Part shown: one piece after another, positions 18,226 through 27,957 of the stretch
Numbering within the stretch: position 1 is the first letter of the stretch
Layout of the letters: every line of letters begins with the position of its first letter
Position numbers and translations under genes: made by a program
The notes under the pieces: generated by a model
Told to the model about the DNA's origin: nothing
The model's database searches: none
What the model saw: only the letters and a program-made list of their open reading frames with translations
Assembly: GCA_002449145.1 (NCBI GenBank)
Contig: DKCG01000041.1
Coordinates: 39,248-103,247 of the forward strand
Length of the DNA: 64,000 bases
Direction: 5' to 3'
DNA from: Christensenella sp. UBA6880
GTDB taxonomy: Bacteria; Bacillota; Clostridia; Christensenellales; CAG-917

Positions 18226-20145
18226 TCAGACTATGCGCTTAAACAATTTTTCGATGTCCTTTGCGCTGAATGCGACGACTGCGGGACGGCCGTGAGGACA
18301 TTTTGTCGGAAGATTGCCGTTTTCGTCAACGTAGTTTTTGATGACGCGCTCGATTTGCGCTCTTGAGAGCGATTGACCGCCTTTTATTGCGGCTTTGCAT
18401 GCTTGCTGGCACAGTTTGTCTTTCAAGAGATTTTGAAGCGTCAATTCGCTTTCGCTTTGCATATTCGCAAACAAATCCGAGAAAAACTTTGAAAAATTGA
18501 CTTGCGCAACGGGTTCGGGCACGGCGTTTATCGTGTACGCACTTCCGCTTTTGCCTATCTCGAAACCGAGATTTTGCAAATTCGGCAAGATTCTTTCAAA
18601 ATACTCGCTTTCCTCGCCCGTCATTGTCAATTTGAACGGAATCAAAAGCGGTTGCGTGTGTTCTACGTTGAATTTATCAATGATTCTATCGTACAAAATT
18701 CTTTCGTGCGCGGCGTGTTGATCGATAAGATAAACGAGATCGCCGCGTTCGCAAATGATGTACGTATCGAAAATCTGTCCGACGATTTTTCCGTCGAATA
18801 CCGCGTAATCGTCGTTTTCTTTTTCTGTTGTTAAAATGCCGTTATCGTCACAAGCAACGGATTCTACGCCGTCTAAACGATTTAAACTATGCGTAAAATC
18901 ATTTGCAAAAGATACGTGCGTATCATTAAGCACCGAATCTGAATTTCTGCTCGGAATATCGAATCCGAAATAGTTTTTCGGCGTGGTTTTTCCGCTGAAG
19001 AGTTTTGACGTATCGATGGCCGACTGCGCATAATTCACTTGTGGTTTACGCACGGGTTCAACGTCGAAATTGTTTGAAAAATCGCTCTGTTTAGTGGCGT
19101 TTTGCGTGTTTTCAGTCGGATTTTGCTCGACATCGAAGCCAAAGGCAACGTTTTTCAAACTGTTGTTTATCGTGTTTTGCACTGTGTGATAAACCGCGCT
19201 GAAAACCGCGTGTTTATCTCTGAATCTGACTTCCGTTTTCGAAGGATGAACGTTGACGTCAACGTCGTCGAACGGCATCAAAATATCCAAAACGAACATA
19301 GGATACGTGCGCTTCATCAAATATTCCGAATACGCTTTTTCGACGGCGGTTTGAACGGTTTGATCCTCGACCGCTCTGCCGTTTACGATGATCGTCTGAT
19401 ATGTTCTGTTTGTCTTCGTATAGTCAACTTTTGAAGTAAAGCCCGAAACTTTTATCGCGCCGCCGTACTCGTCGCAGATTTCAAGAAGATTGTCGGCGGT
19501 TTTTGCGCCGTAAACCGAGAAAATCGCGTCGGAAAGCGTGCCGCCCTCGTTGCGAAGCAACGTTCCTTCCTCGTTTGAAAGTTCGATTCTGACGGACGGA
19601 TTTGCCAAAATCAACATTCTAACGACGTCTTTTACGTAGTTGAGTTCGCTTACGCCTTTTTTGAGGAATTTGAGGCGCGCAGGCGTATTGAAAAATAAGT
19701 TTTCGACGCTGATAACCGTTCCCTCTGCTCTCGAATCGTCGCCCTCGAACGTGACTTTTCCGCCCGAAAGCGTAATTTTTGAAGCAATATCTTGATTTTT
19801 GCTCTTTGACGAAAGCGTGACTTCGCTGACGGACGATATACTTGCAAGTGCTTCGCCTCGGAAACCGAGAGTCGAAAGGCTGTCGAGATCTACGATATTT
19901 TTGAGTTTGCTTGTGGCGTGCGGCAAGAATGCTTTGCGCATATCATCTTTCTCGATGCCGATTCCGTTGTCGCTGACTTGAATTTTGCGGATTCCGCCGT
20001 CTTCGACGTAAACGGAAACTTCGCTCGCACCTGCGTCTATCGAGTTTTCAATGAGTTCTTTCACGACCGACGACGGTCTTTCGACAACCTCGCCTGCCGA
20101 GATCATATTGAATACGTTTGGTTCAAGTACGTTAATTTTGCTCAT
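18226..20145 (-). CDS. mutL: DNA mismatch repair protein MutL
   Basis: MutL couples mismatch recognition to strand processing. The GHKL ATPase motifs ELIENSIDAGA, DNGIGI and GFRGEALASI are in the first 110 residues. The C-terminal dimerisation/endonuclease domain has LIDQHAAHERILYD, ACKAAIKGG and CPHGRPAVVAF. The canonical endonuclease motif DQHA(x)2E(x)4E ends here in Asp instead of Glu; the other metal-site motifs are intact, so nicking activity is still likely. The ATG has AGGT upstream. The 639-residue length is typical. Confidence 0.95.
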   Translation of the reverse strand: MSKINVLEPNVFNMISAGEVVERPSSVVKELIENSIDAGASEVSVYVEDGGIRKIQVSDNGIGIEKDDMRKAFLPHATSKLKNIVDLDSLSTLGFRGEALASISSVSEVTLSSKSKNQDIASKITLSGGKVTFEGDDSRAEGTVISVENLFFNTPARLKFLKKGVSELNYVKDVVRMLILANPSVRIELSNEEGTLLRNEGGTLSDAIFSVYGAKTADNLLEICDEYGGAIKVSGFTSKVDYTKTNRTYQTIIVNGRAVEDQTVQTAVEKAYSEYLMKRTYPMFVLDILMPFDDVDVNVHPSKTEVRFRDKHAVFSAVYHTVQNTINNSLKNVAFGFDVEQNPTENTQNATKQSDFSNNFDVEPVRKPQVNYAQSAIDTSKLFSGKTTPKNYFGFDIPSRNSDSVLNDTHVSFANDFTHSLNRLDGVESVACDDNGILTTEKENDDYAVFDGKIVGQIFDTYIICERGDLVYLIDQHAAHERILYDRIIDKFNVEHTQPLLIPFKLTMTGEESEYFERILPNLQNLGFEIGKSGSAYTINAVPEPVAQVNFSKFFSDLFANMQSESELTLQNLLKDKLCQQACKAAIKGGQSLSRAQIERVIKNYVDENGNLPTKCPHGRPAVVAFSAKDIEKLFKRIV

Positions 20146-20189
20146 ATACTACCTAACAATTCTAATTTTTGCGGTTTTTTGTAAATGTT

Positions 20190-22811
20190 TTAGTCTTCGA
20201 GTTGTTTTTTGAGATCGCAAAGCACGGTCAATGCTTGAAGCGGCGTGAGATTGTCAACGTCGAGATCTCTGATTTGTTGCTCTATCTTGCTCGATTGCGT
20301 ATCGAACAAACTCACTTGCTCAGTTACGTTCTTTTTTGCCGAACTCAACAGCATTTCGTTGGTGTCTCTGTTTTTCGAGTCTTCTTCGAGCGAGTGCATT
20401 ATGCTCTTTGCGTGGTCGATAACCGATTTCGTAACGCCTGCGAGCGAGGCAACCTCGATACCGAAACTTTGCGATGCGCCGCCGCTTACGATTTTGTGCA
20501 AGAACACGATTGTGTCGTTTGCCCTACTCACGAGCACGCGATAGTTCTTTACGCCCTCTAAATCTTCGAGTTCGGTCAACTCGTGGAAGTGCGTTGCAAA
20601 CAACGTTTTAGCTTTGATGTTTTTGGTTATGTATTCGAGCACCGCCCACGCAATCGACAGTCCGTCGAACGTAGACGTTCCCCTACCTATTTCGTCGAGA
20701 ACGAGAAGGCTCGACGACGTGGCATAGTTCAATATCGTTGCGACCTCTATCATCTCGACCATAAACGTACTTTGACCGCCGCTCAAATCGTCGCTTGCGC
20801 CGATTCTCGTGAAAATTCTGTCCGTCAAGGCGATTTTTGCGGATTTTGCCGGCACGAAGCAACCGATATGCGCCATAAGCGTGATGATTGCGACTTGTCG
20901 CATATACGTCGATTTGCCCGCCATATTCGGACCCGTGATAATCATAGTTCTGTTGTCCGCGTCGTCGAGAAGCGTGTCGTTGGGAACGTACGAGCCTCTG
21001 TCGAGCAACGTTTCAACGACGGGATGTCTGCCCTCTACGATGTCGATACACTTGATTTTCTTGTTTATTTCGGGTTTGACGTACTTGTTTGCAACCGATA
21101 CGTTTGCGAGCGACACGAGGCAGTCGAGCGTGCTGAGCGCTTGAGCGTTCGATTGAAGTTTCGCAAGATTCTCGAAACACATATTTTTGAGTTCGCAGAA
21201 AATCTTGTCTTCGAGCGCGGTTGCGTTGGATTCGGCGGAAAGTATCTTTTCTTCGAGTTGTTTAAGTTCGTCGGTTATGTATCTTTCGCCGTTTACGAGG
21301 GTTTGCTTTCTTTGATAGCGGTACGGCACTTTGTCGACGAACGACTTCGACACCTCGATATAGTAGCCGAAAATCTTGTTATATCCGACTTTGAGCGTGC
21401 GTATGCCCGTTTCTTCCCTCTCTTGCGCTTCGAGTTGTGCAAGCCATTCCTTTGCGGAAGTTTTGATGTCTCGCAGTTGGTCGAGAGTATCGTCGTAGCC
21501 TTTTTTGACGTAGCCGCCGTTCTTGTAACTGCTCACGCCGTCGCGATCCAACGCGCTTTGAAGCGTGGCGCAGACGTTTTCGAGCGAGTAAAGCGAGCGA
21601 TTTATACCCTTTACGAGCGTGCTTGTCGCGCCCGAAAGTAGTTGCTTGATTTGAGGAATCGCCTCGAGAGTGTCGCTTATAGAAAGCAAATCTTTCGGCG
21701 AGGCGTTGCCGTAGGCAAGACGGCCGTTGAGTCTTTCGAGGTCGCGAACGGAATAAAAGGATTCGCCGAGTCTTTCGCGCAACGCCTTTGAACTCATCAA
21801 ATCTTCGAGTGCGTCGAGACGTTTGTTGATGGCGTCGGCGTCTTGAAGGGGTTGTTCTATCCAGCGTTTGAGCGTTCTTGCGCCCATTGCGGTTGACGTT
21901 TTGTCGAGAACCCAAAGAAGCGAACCTTGTCTTTTTCCGTCGCGTGCGCGCTGAGTAAGTTCGAGATTGCGCCTCGTCGCGTTGTCGAGCATCATAAAGG
22001 ATTTATCGCGCAAATACGAGATTTTCGTAAGTTGTCCGAGGCTTCTCTTTTGCGTTTGCGCAAGGTATTCCAAAAGTCCGCCTGCGGCGCATACCGCAGC
22101 GTTTTTGTCCGTCAACTCGAACACGTCGAGCGAGCCGATTTTGAAAGCGGACAATATTTTTCTCGTAGCCGTCGAAACGTTGTAGGCAAAGTCGTGATAG
22201 CAATGCGCGCGCTTTTCGTTGGATACGAAATATTTGACCTTTTGGTATTTGGACACGAAGTCCTCGTTGCAGATAATTTCGCTCGGCGCAATGCTTCCCA
22301 AAATGTTGGAAAGTCGCTCTAAATAGTCCTCTGCCGAGTACTCGTACACGTTAAATTCGCCCGTCGAAATATCCGTCCACGCAATGCCGAACGTCGAGGA
22401 ATTGGTGAAAATCGAGCATAGATAGTTGGAAGTTTTCTCGTCGAGTATATCTTCTTCCATAACCGTGCCGCTCGACACCACTCGCACTACGTCGCGATCG
22501 ACGAGTCCTTTGGACGTCGCGGGGTCGCTTAATTGTTCGCATATCGCGACGCGATAGCCGTTTTCGATGAGCCTTCTAATATAGTTATCGACTGCGTGAT
22601 ACGGAACGCCGCACATAGGCGCGCGCTCGGCAAGTCCGCAATCTCTGCCCGTCAAAGTCAAATCGAGCACTCTCGACGCTGTCACCGCGTCGTCGAAAAA
22701 CATCTCGTAAAAGTCGCCCAAGCGGAAGAAAAGCAGACAATCGGGATAATTGTCCTTGATTTGAAAATATCGTTTCATCATCGGTGAGAGTTTATCTCTG
22801 TCGATATTCAT
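20190..22811 (-). CDS. mutS: DNA mismatch recognition ATPase MutS
   Basis: MutS recognises mispaired bases. Its N-terminal mismatch-binding domain has the Phe-x-Glu motif in GDFYEMFFDD (about residue 35), and the ATPase domain has GPNMAGKSTYMRQVA (about residue 625), the DEIGRGTSTFDG Walker B region and the ATHFHEL motif. At 873 residues it is full length. The ATG overlaps the miaB stop in an ATGA arrangement, with GGAGG in the end of miaB, so translation is coupled. Confidence 0.97.
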   Translation of the reverse strand: MNIDRDKLSPMMKRYFQIKDNYPDCLLFFRLGDFYEMFFDDAVTASRVLDLTLTGRDCGLAERAPMCGVPYHAVDNYIRRLIENGYRVAICEQLSDPATSKGLVDRDVVRVVSSGTVMEEDILDEKTSNYLCSIFTNSSTFGIAWTDISTGEFNVYEYSAEDYLERLSNILGSIAPSEIICNEDFVSKYQKVKYFVSNEKRAHCYHDFAYNVSTATRKILSAFKIGSLDVFELTDKNAAVCAAGGLLEYLAQTQKRSLGQLTKISYLRDKSFMMLDNATRRNLELTQRARDGKRQGSLLWVLDKTSTAMGARTLKRWIEQPLQDADAINKRLDALEDLMSSKALRERLGESFYSVRDLERLNGRLAYGNASPKDLLSISDTLEAIPQIKQLLSGATSTLVKGINRSLYSLENVCATLQSALDRDGVSSYKNGGYVKKGYDDTLDQLRDIKTSAKEWLAQLEAQEREETGIRTLKVGYNKIFGYYIEVSKSFVDKVPYRYQRKQTLVNGERYITDELKQLEEKILSAESNATALEDKIFCELKNMCFENLAKLQSNAQALSTLDCLVSLANVSVANKYVKPEINKKIKCIDIVEGRHPVVETLLDRGSYVPNDTLLDDADNRTMIITGPNMAGKSTYMRQVAIITLMAHIGCFVPAKSAKIALTDRIFTRIGASDDLSGGQSTFMVEMIEVATILNYATSSSLLVLDEIGRGTSTFDGLSIAWAVLEYITKNIKAKTLFATHFHELTELEDLEGVKNYRVLVSRANDTIVFLHKIVSGGASQSFGIEVASLAGVTKSVIDHAKSIMHSLEEDSKNRDTNEMLLSSAKKNVTEQVSLFDTQSSKIEQQIRDLDVDNLTPLQALTVLCDLKKQLED

Positions 22812-24169
22812 TTTTCCTCCTTATGTCCGAAAAGGGACGCCGATTTTGATTCGGTTATTCTCACGTCGAAAAATTTGCCTATATCGTCTTTGCTGCCCTG
22901 AAAAGTGACGAGCCTGCCGCCGTCTTCTCTGCCGCAAACCATACCGTCGAGTTTTGGCGCGACGTCCTCGCAAAGCACTCTGTACACGCCGCCGATGTAG
23001 GTTTTTGAAATCTCTTTGGTTATAGAGTTTTGAAGTTTGATAAGGCGCGCGATTCGCTCTTGCTTAACCGCGTACGGTATCTGTTCCATTTTAGCGGCGG
23101 GCGTGCCTTTTCTCGGCGAATAAATGAATGTAAAAGCGTTTGAATAGCGCACTTTTTTCACGATCTCGAGAGTGTCTTGGAAATCTTCTTCCGTTTCGGT
23201 CGGGAATCCGACCATAATGTCCGTGGTTATGCCGATGTCGGGCATACGTTCGCGCAGTTTTTCGATGATTTGAAGATATTGCGCGCTGTCGTAGCGTCTG
23301 TTCATATTTGCAAGCACCTTGTCCGAGCCTGCCTGAATTGGAAGATGCAGATTGTGACAAACGTGTTTCGATGTCGCCATAGCGTCGATAATATCGTCGT
23401 TGAGGTCCTTTGGGTGCGACGTCATAAAACGAACGCGAAAATCGTCGTCGATTTTGTCTATTTCGCGCAATAAATTCGCAAAATTCACCTTTTCGTCTGC
23501 TACGTCGTTGCCGTACGAGTTGACGTTCTGACCGAGAAGCGTTATCTCTTTATATCCGTTTTCGACGCACTTTTTCACCTCGTCGAGCACGTTTTGCATA
23601 TCGCGCGAAACCTCTCTGCCTCTGACGTACGGCACTATGCAGTACGTGCAGAAGTTGTTGCAGCCGTATATGATGTTCACCCACGCGTTGGGATAACTCG
23701 TGCGGGTTTGCGGCGTATTTTCGTCCACGTCCAGATAATCCGACGGCTGATTTACGTCGAAACAGCGGTATTTTTTGTCGCTGCGCTTTTTGATTTTCGC
23801 TCTGCCCTCGACAACCTTTTCAATTTCGTCTTTAAGCGCGGAAATGTTGCGAGTGCCCAAAACTATATCGACGTACGGGAATCTTTCTTTGATGTTCTCT
23901 TTCACGCCGTCTTGTTGCGGCATACAGCCGACGACCGCAAGAATAAGATTCGGATTGCGTTTCTTTTCCGCTTTCGTCACGCCTATATTGCCGAGCGCGC
24001 GGCGTTCGGCAGTGTCGCGAATACAACAAGTGTTGAAAACGATTATGTCTGGATTTTCGTCTTCGGGACAATCGATATATCCCATTTTTTCGAGAATACC
24101 GGCGATTTTTTCGCTTTCGTGAACGTTCATTTGACAGCCGTACGTGTTGATTTTGTAGAATTTCGTCAT
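22808..24169 (-). CDS. miaB: tRNA-2-methylthio-N6-dimethylallyladenosine synthase MiaB
   Basis: MiaB is a radical SAM methylthiotransferase acting on i6A37 made by MiaA. The N-terminal UPF0004 cluster cysteines are in NTYGCQMN, FNTCCIRDTAERRA and VVGCMPQ; the radical SAM motif is CTYCIVPYVRG; a TRAM domain ends the 453-residue protein. I chose the ATG at 24169, with AAAGGA at a suitable distance; an in-frame ATG at 24175 lies inside that site. It heads the miaB-mutS-mutL-miaA-ynbB block. Confidence 0.95.
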   Translation of the reverse strand: MTKFYKINTYGCQMNVHESEKIAGILEKMGYIDCPEDENPDIIVFNTCCIRDTAERRALGNIGVTKAEKKRNPNLILAVVGCMPQQDGVKENIKERFPYVDIVLGTRNISALKDEIEKVVEGRAKIKKRSDKKYRCFDVNQPSDYLDVDENTPQTRTSYPNAWVNIIYGCNNFCTYCIVPYVRGREVSRDMQNVLDEVKKCVENGYKEITLLGQNVNSYGNDVADEKVNFANLLREIDKIDDDFRVRFMTSHPKDLNDDIIDAMATSKHVCHNLHLPIQAGSDKVLANMNRRYDSAQYLQIIEKLRERMPDIGITTDIMVGFPTETEEDFQDTLEIVKKVRYSNAFTFIYSPRKGTPAAKMEQIPYAVKQERIARLIKLQNSITKEISKTYIGGVYRVLCEDVAPKLDGMVCGREDGGRLVTFQGSKDDIGKFFDVRITESKSASLFGHKEEK

Positions 24170-24285
24170 TTGCATCCTTTATGCTTTTGCGTTTTGCAAG
24201 ATATTGTCGTTCGTTTGCGTATCTGCAAGCGGATTTTGCCTTGCTCGTACGCGCGCAATATGCGCATTATATTTATCAAAAATTT

Positions 24286-24314
24286 ATTATACATAATTTC
24301 GGCGGATAAAACAA
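24286..24314 (-). promoter_or_regulatory. Candidate promoter for the miaB-mutSL operon
   Basis: On the minus strand TTGTTT (24309-24314) and TATAAT (24286-24291) are separated by 17 bases. A second TATAAT lies at 24266-24271 without a good -35 element. The leader to miaB would be about 110 bases. Confidence 0.4.
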
Positions 24315-24325
24315 TAATAAATTCA

Positions 24326-26620
24326 ATGAAAAAATCCGAAAAAACGAAAATAGTCGATCCCGAAGTCAAAAAACGCAAAAAGCGTAAGGTTGCTATTGCT
24401 TTATCAGTTGTCTTCCTGCTTCCCGTCGTCGCAGCATCGGTGGCGATAGGCGGATTCGCAATATGGGCAAACACGCAAAAACCGAATGTGGATTTGCTTC
24501 CGACGGCAAGCGCAACACCCGTGTTTTTCGATTCGAGTGGCAACGAATTACCCTACACCGAAGAAAACTACATTGCAACCGAGGACATTCCCGACAATCT
24601 CAAAAAAGCTTTCGTCGCGCTCGAAGACAAGCGTTTTTATTCGCATAAAGGATACGACCTCGTGCGTATGGCGGGTGCGCTCGTAAACAATGTAAAATCT
24701 GGCGCGCTCAAAGAAGGCGCGTCCACAATCACTCAACAACTCGTCAAAAACACGCACTTGACCCACGAAAAAACCGTCAGACGCAAACTCAAAGAGATTG
24801 CAATCGCAACGAATATCGAAAAGGAATATTCCAAAGACGAGATACTTGCGATGTACCTTTCGGTGATATACTTCGGCAACGGCGCATACGGCGTGAAGCA
24901 AGCGGCAAGATTGTATTTCGACAAGAATATTCAAGACTTAACCCTTCCCGAATGCGCAACGCTTGCGGGTATAGTAAAGAATCCTAAAAAATACTCGCCG
25001 TTTGCGACGGAAAGCGATTGCATATCGAGGCGCAATCTCGTTTTGTCGGTAATGAAAAAAGAGGGCTATATTGACGAAAACACGTATAACAATGCGATAA
25101 ACGCCCCTCTCGAATCAACGAAAAATCAACAAAAAAGCGGCAATCTAAACAAACGGATTTACGATTTATATATAAAATCGGCGATTGCGGAAGTTTGCCA
25201 AAAACTCGATATAACGAAGTACGAATTGTCAAACAGCGGACTTAAAATTTACCTCAACGTCGATTCGGAAATTCAAACGCAAATTGCAAAAATCGGAAGC
25301 GACAAAAGTCTGTATTCAACCGACGAAATCGACGGCGCGATTATAGTTTTGGACAACGAAACGCACACGGTTTCGGCGTACTGGTCGAATCTTCCCTACG
25401 ACATCAAAAGACAGGCAGGGTCGTCCCTAAAACCTCTTGCCGTTTACGCCCCCGCCCTTGATAAAAACGCAATAACGCTTGCAACACCAATCGTTGACGA
25501 GAAAGTAGTTTTCGGCGATTATTCGCCGTCGAATTACGGCGGAATATATTACGGCGACACGACGATACGCCAAGCAATAAAGAAGTCTATGAACAGCGTA
25601 AGCGTCAAAACTCTCGATTATATCGGCGTTGATTCGAGCATTGCGTATCTCGACAAACTCGGTATAACTACGACCGAAAACGATAAAAACTACGCCCTAT
25701 CCCTCGGCGCAATCTCAAACGGCGTTGGAGTGAAACAAATTGCGGACGCATATACAACGTTTGCAAACGGCGGCATCTATCAAGGCGCAAGTTTCGTAAA
25801 TTACGTCGTAAAAGACGACCGAAAAATACTGTCGTCTTCGAATACATCGCAAAACCGGGTTTTCAAAGAGTCCACTTGCGACCAGATTAATTCCGCATTG
25901 TCCGACACGGTTAAAGACGGTACGGCAATCACTCTTTCGGTGTTAAACTTCGAGGTTTGCGCAAAAACGGGTACTGCCGAGCGAAACGACGGAAAAAACG
26001 GCGACGCTTGGTGCGCAAGTTACAACGACCAATACACCGTCGTCGTATGGCACGGCTCTGACAAGGGTATGAGCGAAAAAGGCGGTGGATTTGCAACGAA
26101 ACAATGCCTCGAATCGTGGAAAACACTCGATTCAAACGGCAAACAAATTATGAGCAAGAAAATGAAAAAGAGCGATTCAACTTTTACGCTCGACGTCGAC
26201 TTGTACGCCACAAAGCGCAACAAAAGCGTTACGATTGCGAGTGAAAATACACCGATAGAATATCGAAAAACCGAAATATTTTCAAACGAGCAAATCTACC
26301 CTATGTCGTCTTGTTTCGATTGCGTTTCGCAAGACAAAGCGGACTTTGAGGCAAAATATATAGACGGCAAAGTCACGATAACTCTGCCTTGCGAGGAAAT
26401 CTACACCTACAAAATCACAAAGTACGACGTTTTCGGCGAAACGATAATATCGCAAATAGACGGCAAAACTTCAAACGGAAATATAACCGTTTGCGATACG
26501 CCTTATACGTTTTCGGACATAGTTCGCTACAAAGTCGAATGTTTCGTCACGTCGAATCCGTCGGCAACCGCGTATGTCGAAAAAGACGTTTACGTCGGCG
26601 GCGACTTCTCTTTCGACTGA
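24326..26620 (+). CDS. Class A penicillin-binding protein (transglycosylase/transpeptidase)
   Basis: This 764-residue protein polymerises and crosslinks peptidoglycan. A Lys/Arg-rich cytoplasmic start and one membrane helix (~23-50) anchor it. The GT51 domain contains ALEDKRFYSHKG with catalytic E100, STITQQLVKN and an IYFGNGAYG motif. The transpeptidase has S366-x-x-K369 (GSSLKPL), S421-M-N423 and K547-T-G (AKTGTAE). A fibronectin-like beta domain ends the protein. The open frame extends far upstream but that part is antisense to miaB; the ATG at 24326 gives the normal N-terminus although no strong ribosome binding site precedes it. It is expressed alone, between a divergent miaB and a terminator. 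Confidence 0.93.
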   Translation: MKKSEKTKIVDPEVKKRKKRKVAIALSVVFLLPVVAASVAIGGFAIWANTQKPNVDLLPTASATPVFFDSSGNELPYTEENYIATEDIPDNLKKAFVALEDKRFYSHKGYDLVRMAGALVNNVKSGALKEGASTITQQLVKNTHLTHEKTVRRKLKEIAIATNIEKEYSKDEILAMYLSVIYFGNGAYGVKQAARLYFDKNIQDLTLPECATLAGIVKNPKKYSPFATESDCISRRNLVLSVMKKEGYIDENTYNNAINAPLESTKNQQKSGNLNKRIYDLYIKSAIAEVCQKLDITKYELSNSGLKIYLNVDSEIQTQIAKIGSDKSLYSTDEIDGAIIVLDNETHTVSAYWSNLPYDIKRQAGSSLKPLAVYAPALDKNAITLATPIVDEKVVFGDYSPSNYGGIYYGDTTIRQAIKKSMNSVSVKTLDYIGVDSSIAYLDKLGITTTENDKNYALSLGAISNGVGVKQIADAYTTFANGGIYQGASFVNYVVKDDRKILSSSNTSQNRVFKESTCDQINSALSDTVKDGTAITLSVLNFEVCAKTGTAERNDGKNGDAWCASYNDQYTVVVWHGSDKGMSEKGGGFATKQCLESWKTLDSNGKQIMSKKMKKSDSTFTLDVDLYATKRNKSVTIASENTPIEYRKTEIFSNEQIYPMSSCFDCVSQDKADFEAKYIDGKVTITLPCEEIYTYKITKYDVFGETIISQIDGKTSNGNITVCDTPYTFSDIVRYKVECFVTSNPSATAYVEKDVYVGGDFSFD

Positions 26621-26647
26621 GCCGTTGTTTTCGATTAGCGCATTAGA

Positions 26648-26673
26648 AAAAGGCGAGAAAAATCTCGCCTTTT
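26648..26673. terminator. Bidirectional terminator between the PBP gene and thiI
   Basis: A perfect 11-bp stem AAAAGGCGAGA/TCTCGCCTTTT (26648-26658 with 26663-26673) has an AAAA loop. The T-run in one arm and A-run in the other allow it to work for the convergent genes on both strands. Confidence 0.85.
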
Positions 26674-26725
26674 CGCTAAATATTATGCTATTTTCTAAAT
26701 TCAAATCTAAACTTAAAAACGAAAA

Positions 26726-27904
26726 TCAAAGAATCTCGATTCCTTCGACTGCTTTTGTAACCAAACCGTCAATGTCCATTGCCTTTTCCGCTTCTCTCAC
26801 CTTTTCGAGTTTGGGGTGAATAACGGGATTTTTCGGCAAGAAAATCGTGCAGCAATCCTCAAACGGTTCGATTGACGTTTCGTAAGTGCCGATTTTGCGC
26901 GCGAGATTCATCGTTTCTTCTTTATCAAACGCAATGAGCGGTCTGAAAATGGGCAAACTTGCGCAATCTTCCGTTGAAGTCATGCTCTCGACGGTCTGCG
27001 AAGCGACTTGACCGAGGCTCTCGCCCGTTATCAACGCTTTACATTCCGCTTGTTTTGCGACAATCGAAGCAATGCGCATCATAAATCTGCGCATAATGGT
27101 TATCATAAATTCTGCAGGGCAAACCCTATGAATTTCCATTTGAATTTCGGTGAACGGAACGACGTAAAGTTTGACATCTGTTGCGTATTTTTCGACGATA
27201 TTGCGAAGTTCGACCACCTTTTCTTTTGCTTTTTCGGACGTGTACGGCGGCGAACAGAAATGGATTGCGCAAAGTTTCATACCGCGCTTTGCCATCATAT
27301 AAGCAGCAACCGGCGAATCGATGCCGCCCGAAAGCAACATAAGTCCTTTGCTCGAACAGCCGACGGGAAGTCCGCCCGCGCCTTGAACTACGTCGCTATA
27401 TACGAACGAATAGCCGTTTTCGCGCATATCCACCAAGAAATCGTAGTCAAATTCTTTCAAATCCACCTTAAACGAGGTGTTTGCAAGCACCACGCCGCCG
27501 AGTTTTGCCGCAATCTCGTAGGAAGCGAGCGGTATACGCTTGTCGGCGCGTTTGACCGTGACTCTGAATTTCGGCGCTTTGAGCAAAGTTTCTTCTTGCG
27601 TTTTGATTGCAAGTTGCTTTATGCACTCTCTTACGTCGCAAAAATCCTCGTTTGCTTTGGTTTCAACCTTGTACGCAACCGAAAACGAGTAAATTCCAAA
27701 CACTTTTTTCAATCTGTCCACAAACTCGAATTCGTCGTCAACGTCGAAGTTTTCAACGAAATATCTGCCTTGCGAGCGCGCAAAGTCGAATTTCAATCCC
27801 GAAAGTGCTTGCTTTATGTTCTTTATAAGCAAACTTTCAAAATAATCGCGGTTTTTGCCTTTGAGGAATATTTCCCCGTATCTGATGATAATAACTTTTT
27901 CCAT
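26726..27904 (-). CDS. thiI: tRNA 4-thiouridine synthetase / sulfur carrier thiolase ThiI
   Basis: ThiI thiolates U8 of tRNAs and can feed sulfur into thiazole synthesis. The 392-residue protein has an NFLD/THUMP N-terminal half and the PP-loop motif LLSGGIDSPVAAYMMAKRG in the C-terminal half. It lacks the rhodanese domain of the E. coli protein, which is normal in Bacillota. The cysteine desulfurase gene immediately upstream is its expected sulfur donor. Confidence 0.95.
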   Translation of the reverse strand: MEKVIIIRYGEIFLKGKNRDYFESLLIKNIKQALSGLKFDFARSQGRYFVENFDVDDEFEFVDRLKKVFGIYSFSVAYKVETKANEDFCDVRECIKQLAIKTQEETLLKAPKFRVTVKRADKRIPLASYEIAAKLGGVVLANTSFKVDLKEFDYDFLVDMRENGYSFVYSDVVQGAGGLPVGCSSKGLMLLSGGIDSPVAAYMMAKRGMKLCAIHFCSPPYTSEKAKEKVVELRNIVEKYATDVKLYVVPFTEIQMEIHRVCPAEFMITIMRRFMMRIASIVAKQAECKALITGESLGQVASQTVESMTSTEDCASLPIFRPLIAFDKEETMNLARKIGTYETSIEPFEDCCTIFLPKNPVIHPKLEKVREAEKAMDIDGLVTKAVEGIEIL

Positions 27905-27957
27905 AGTCGTTCCGTAATGTATTTTTCGATTTTACATAAGTCTTTTTAGACTCAAAA

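Noticed and set aside
23594..24325. Long N-terminal extension of the penicillin-binding protein
   Set aside because: The frame is open for 240 codons upstream but is antisense to miaB, whose radical SAM motifs are intact; the usual basic start and membrane helix begin at 24326.
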